From Bartonella sp. HY038 (GTDB lineage Bacteria > Pseudomonadota > Alphaproteobacteria > Rhizobiales > Rhizobiaceae), in NCBI RefSeq assembly GCF_014117425.1, contig NZ_CP059725.1:2232001-2296000 (forward strand): a stretch of DNA of 64,000 bases. Direction: 5' to 3'. Under the pieces are notes generated by a model, which was given only the letters and a program-made list of their open reading frames with translations, was not told the DNA's origin and made no database searches. The translations under genes were made by a program, and so were the position numbers. This document shows positions 63,749-64,000 of the stretch, one piece after another. The stretch's first letter is position 1. The number at the start of each line of letters is the position of its first letter.

Positions 63749-64000
63749 ATGGATATAAATATGCGGGAAGACCAAGAAGAAGAAAACTTGGTTGTTGGAA
63801 AAACACTCCTCTTAGTAGATGATGATCGTCCTTTTTTACAAAGATTGGCACGAGCCATGGAAGCCCGTGGTTTTATCGTTACCGCAGTTGAAACTGTTCG
63901 TGACGCCATTACCATGCTTCACGCCAATGCGGCACCAGATTTTGCAGTTATCGATCTCAAGTTAACTGACGGTAACGGTATGGACGTTATCGAGGAAATG
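63749..64000 (+). CDS. actR: Response regulator ActR (RegA/PrrA type), partial
   Basis: The first 84 residues of the response regulator that partners ActS; the window ends inside the receiver domain. Asp24-26 in LLLVDDDRPFLQRLARAME form the acidic pocket, and Asp69 in FAVIDLKLTDGNGM is the phosphorylation site, in the wording typical of ActR/RegA. The rest of the receiver and the Fis-type DNA-binding domain lie beyond the edge. Starts are possible at 63749 and, four codons later, 63761; no strong ribosome site separates them. ActR-type regulators control respiration, carbon or nitrogen fixation in response to redox. Confidence 0.88.
   Translation, partial: MDINMREDQEEENLVVGKTLLLVDDDRPFLQRLARAMEARGFIVTAVETVRDAITMLHANAAPDFAVIDLKLTDGNGMDVIEEM

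Overview
The window looks like a chromosomal segment of a low-GC member of the Hyphomicrobiales (Rhizobiales), close to the Brucellaceae/Bartonellaceae. This is an inference from four things: a Brucella Omp2-type porin, the irr-fabA-fabB-fabI cluster, a two-hairpin repeat resembling the rhizobial RIME element, and an ActS/ActR (RegB/RegA) pair. Intergenic DNA is very AT-rich. I cannot fix the genus from sequence alone. Most of the window is housekeeping; no phage, CRISPR array or obvious defence island is visible.

Layout, left to right. 0-1 kb: an IS1595-type insertion sequence whose transposase has an amber stop. 1-7 kb: a GST, a YqeY-type protein, carA, lldD, a CueR-type MerR regulator and a cysteine-synthase-like PLP enzyme. 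7-12.6 kb: a TetR regulator followed by an RND efflux adaptor and pump, then a RIME-like repeat. 12.7-18.3 kb: two tandem DppA-type peptide-binding proteins without permease genes, a GNAT acetyltransferase, an L,D-transpeptidase lipoprotein and a small GlsB-type membrane protein. 18.8-24.4 kb: a SpoIIAA-like protein facing the thiamine operon thiOSGED, which has a TPP riboswitch; then DUF423 and a HisC-like aminotransferase. 24.6-29.6 kb: porin, tRNA-Ser(GCT), a DUF1266 protein, dapD and a LOG-family protein.

29.6-36.3 kb: the fructose PTS operon fruB (EIIA-HPr-EI fusion), fruK, fruA, with a divergent LacI-type regulator and a palindromic operator. 36.3-44.3 kb: two exported esterases, a methylmalonyl-CoA mutase small-subunit-like protein lacking the B12 domain, a CynX-type transporter and two DUF4105 membrane proteins. 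44.4-48 kb: the conserved rpmH-rnpA-yidC-engB block followed by a SelT/SelW-like protein. 48-52.4 kb: a candidate structured RNA, irr, then fabA, fabB and fabI for unsaturated fatty acid synthesis. 52.7-56 kb: petABC (cytochrome bc1) and apt. 56-62 kb: a DUF3829 protein, a Tat-exported class V aminotransferase-like protein, ychF, and the glutathione-dependent formaldehyde pathway (fghA, adhC). 62.2-64 kb: the redox two-component system actS/actR, cut by the window edge.

The least ordinary items are two candidate small RNAs (about 1923-1985 and 48088-48403), the Tat-exported PLP enzyme, the B12-domain-less mutase subunit, the paired DUF4105 proteins, the hairpins ahead of fabB, and several perfect palindromes that look like operators. 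None of these has been tested by database search or folding software here.
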